NCBI GenBank assembly: GCA_045577455.1
Contig: JAZNIJ010000078.1
Coordinates: forward strand, 1-23,073
From: SIG653 sp045577455
GTDB taxonomy: Bacteria; Bacillota; Clostridia; Oscillospirales; CAG-382
Length of the DNA stretch: 23,073 nt
Direction of reading: 5' to 3'
The position numbers and the translations under genes are program-made. Positions 23,069 through 23,073 of the stretch are shown piece after piece. The notes below the pieces were generated by a model. That model made no database searches. It saw nothing but the letters and a program-made list of their open reading frames with translations, and had not been told where the DNA came from. Position 1 is the first letter of the stretch. Each line of letters begins with the position of its first letter.

Positions 23069-23073
23069 CTTGG

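Overview
The window looks like chromosome of a low-GC, spore-forming-type Firmicute of the class Clostridia. The evidence is AT-rich DNA, strong AGGAGG-like ribosome sites, TTG and GTG starts, sigma-A promoters of the form TTGACA-17-TATAAT, a CIRCE heat-shock operator, and clostridial families (YgiQ, SbcCD, a divergent peptide deformylase, DUF5685 next to a J-domain protein). The class is an inference from family content.

Layout. 1-655: the first 15 codons of a leftward gene with its promoter, then a gene-free stretch holding a nested-hairpin element and a rightward promoter with no evident gene. 656-1624 (-): a Cys/Gly/Asn/Ser-rich protein built on 29-residue repeats. 1681-4227 (+): ygiQ (radical SAM) and a deformylase-like gene. 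4429-8327 (+): sbcD-sbcC, overlapping by 4 nt. 8459-9748 (+): an unknown four-helix membrane protein. 9806-10852 (-): a class II Fic protein with a winged helix, under a promoter surrounded by inverted copies of TATGCAGAAA.

11103-17721 (+) is an accessory block: an AraC-type regulator with a ~480-residue helical C-terminal domain, a small AAA/ABC-type ATPase, two paralogous ~185-aa proteins of unknown function, a small two-CxxC protein, and a helical-repeat protein that by eye is a stand-alone relative of the AraC regulator's C-terminal domain. Broken leftovers lie among them, including a fragment with 87 identical bases copied from one paralog. This looks like a locus growing and decaying by duplication, as immunity-type or orphan clusters do.

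17780-19410 (-): a DUF5685 gene followed by a J-domain gene, controlled by a near-perfect CIRCE site over a consensus promoter, so probably HrcA-regulated. 19887-20272 (+): a consensus promoter, a tRNA-Ser remnant, then an intact tRNA-Ser(CGA) and terminator. 20311-22037 (+): a translationally coupled pair, a one-helix membrane protein and a divergent ThiC-like radical-SAM protein, not accompanied by thiamine genes. 22133-23068 (-): a GC-rich tyrosine recombinase running off the right edge, a sign of horizontally acquired DNA beside the tRNA gene.

The most promising undescribed material is the ThiC-like/membrane pair beside the tRNA and integrase, and the AraC-helical-repeat/paralog block. 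Functions proposed for these are hypotheses only.
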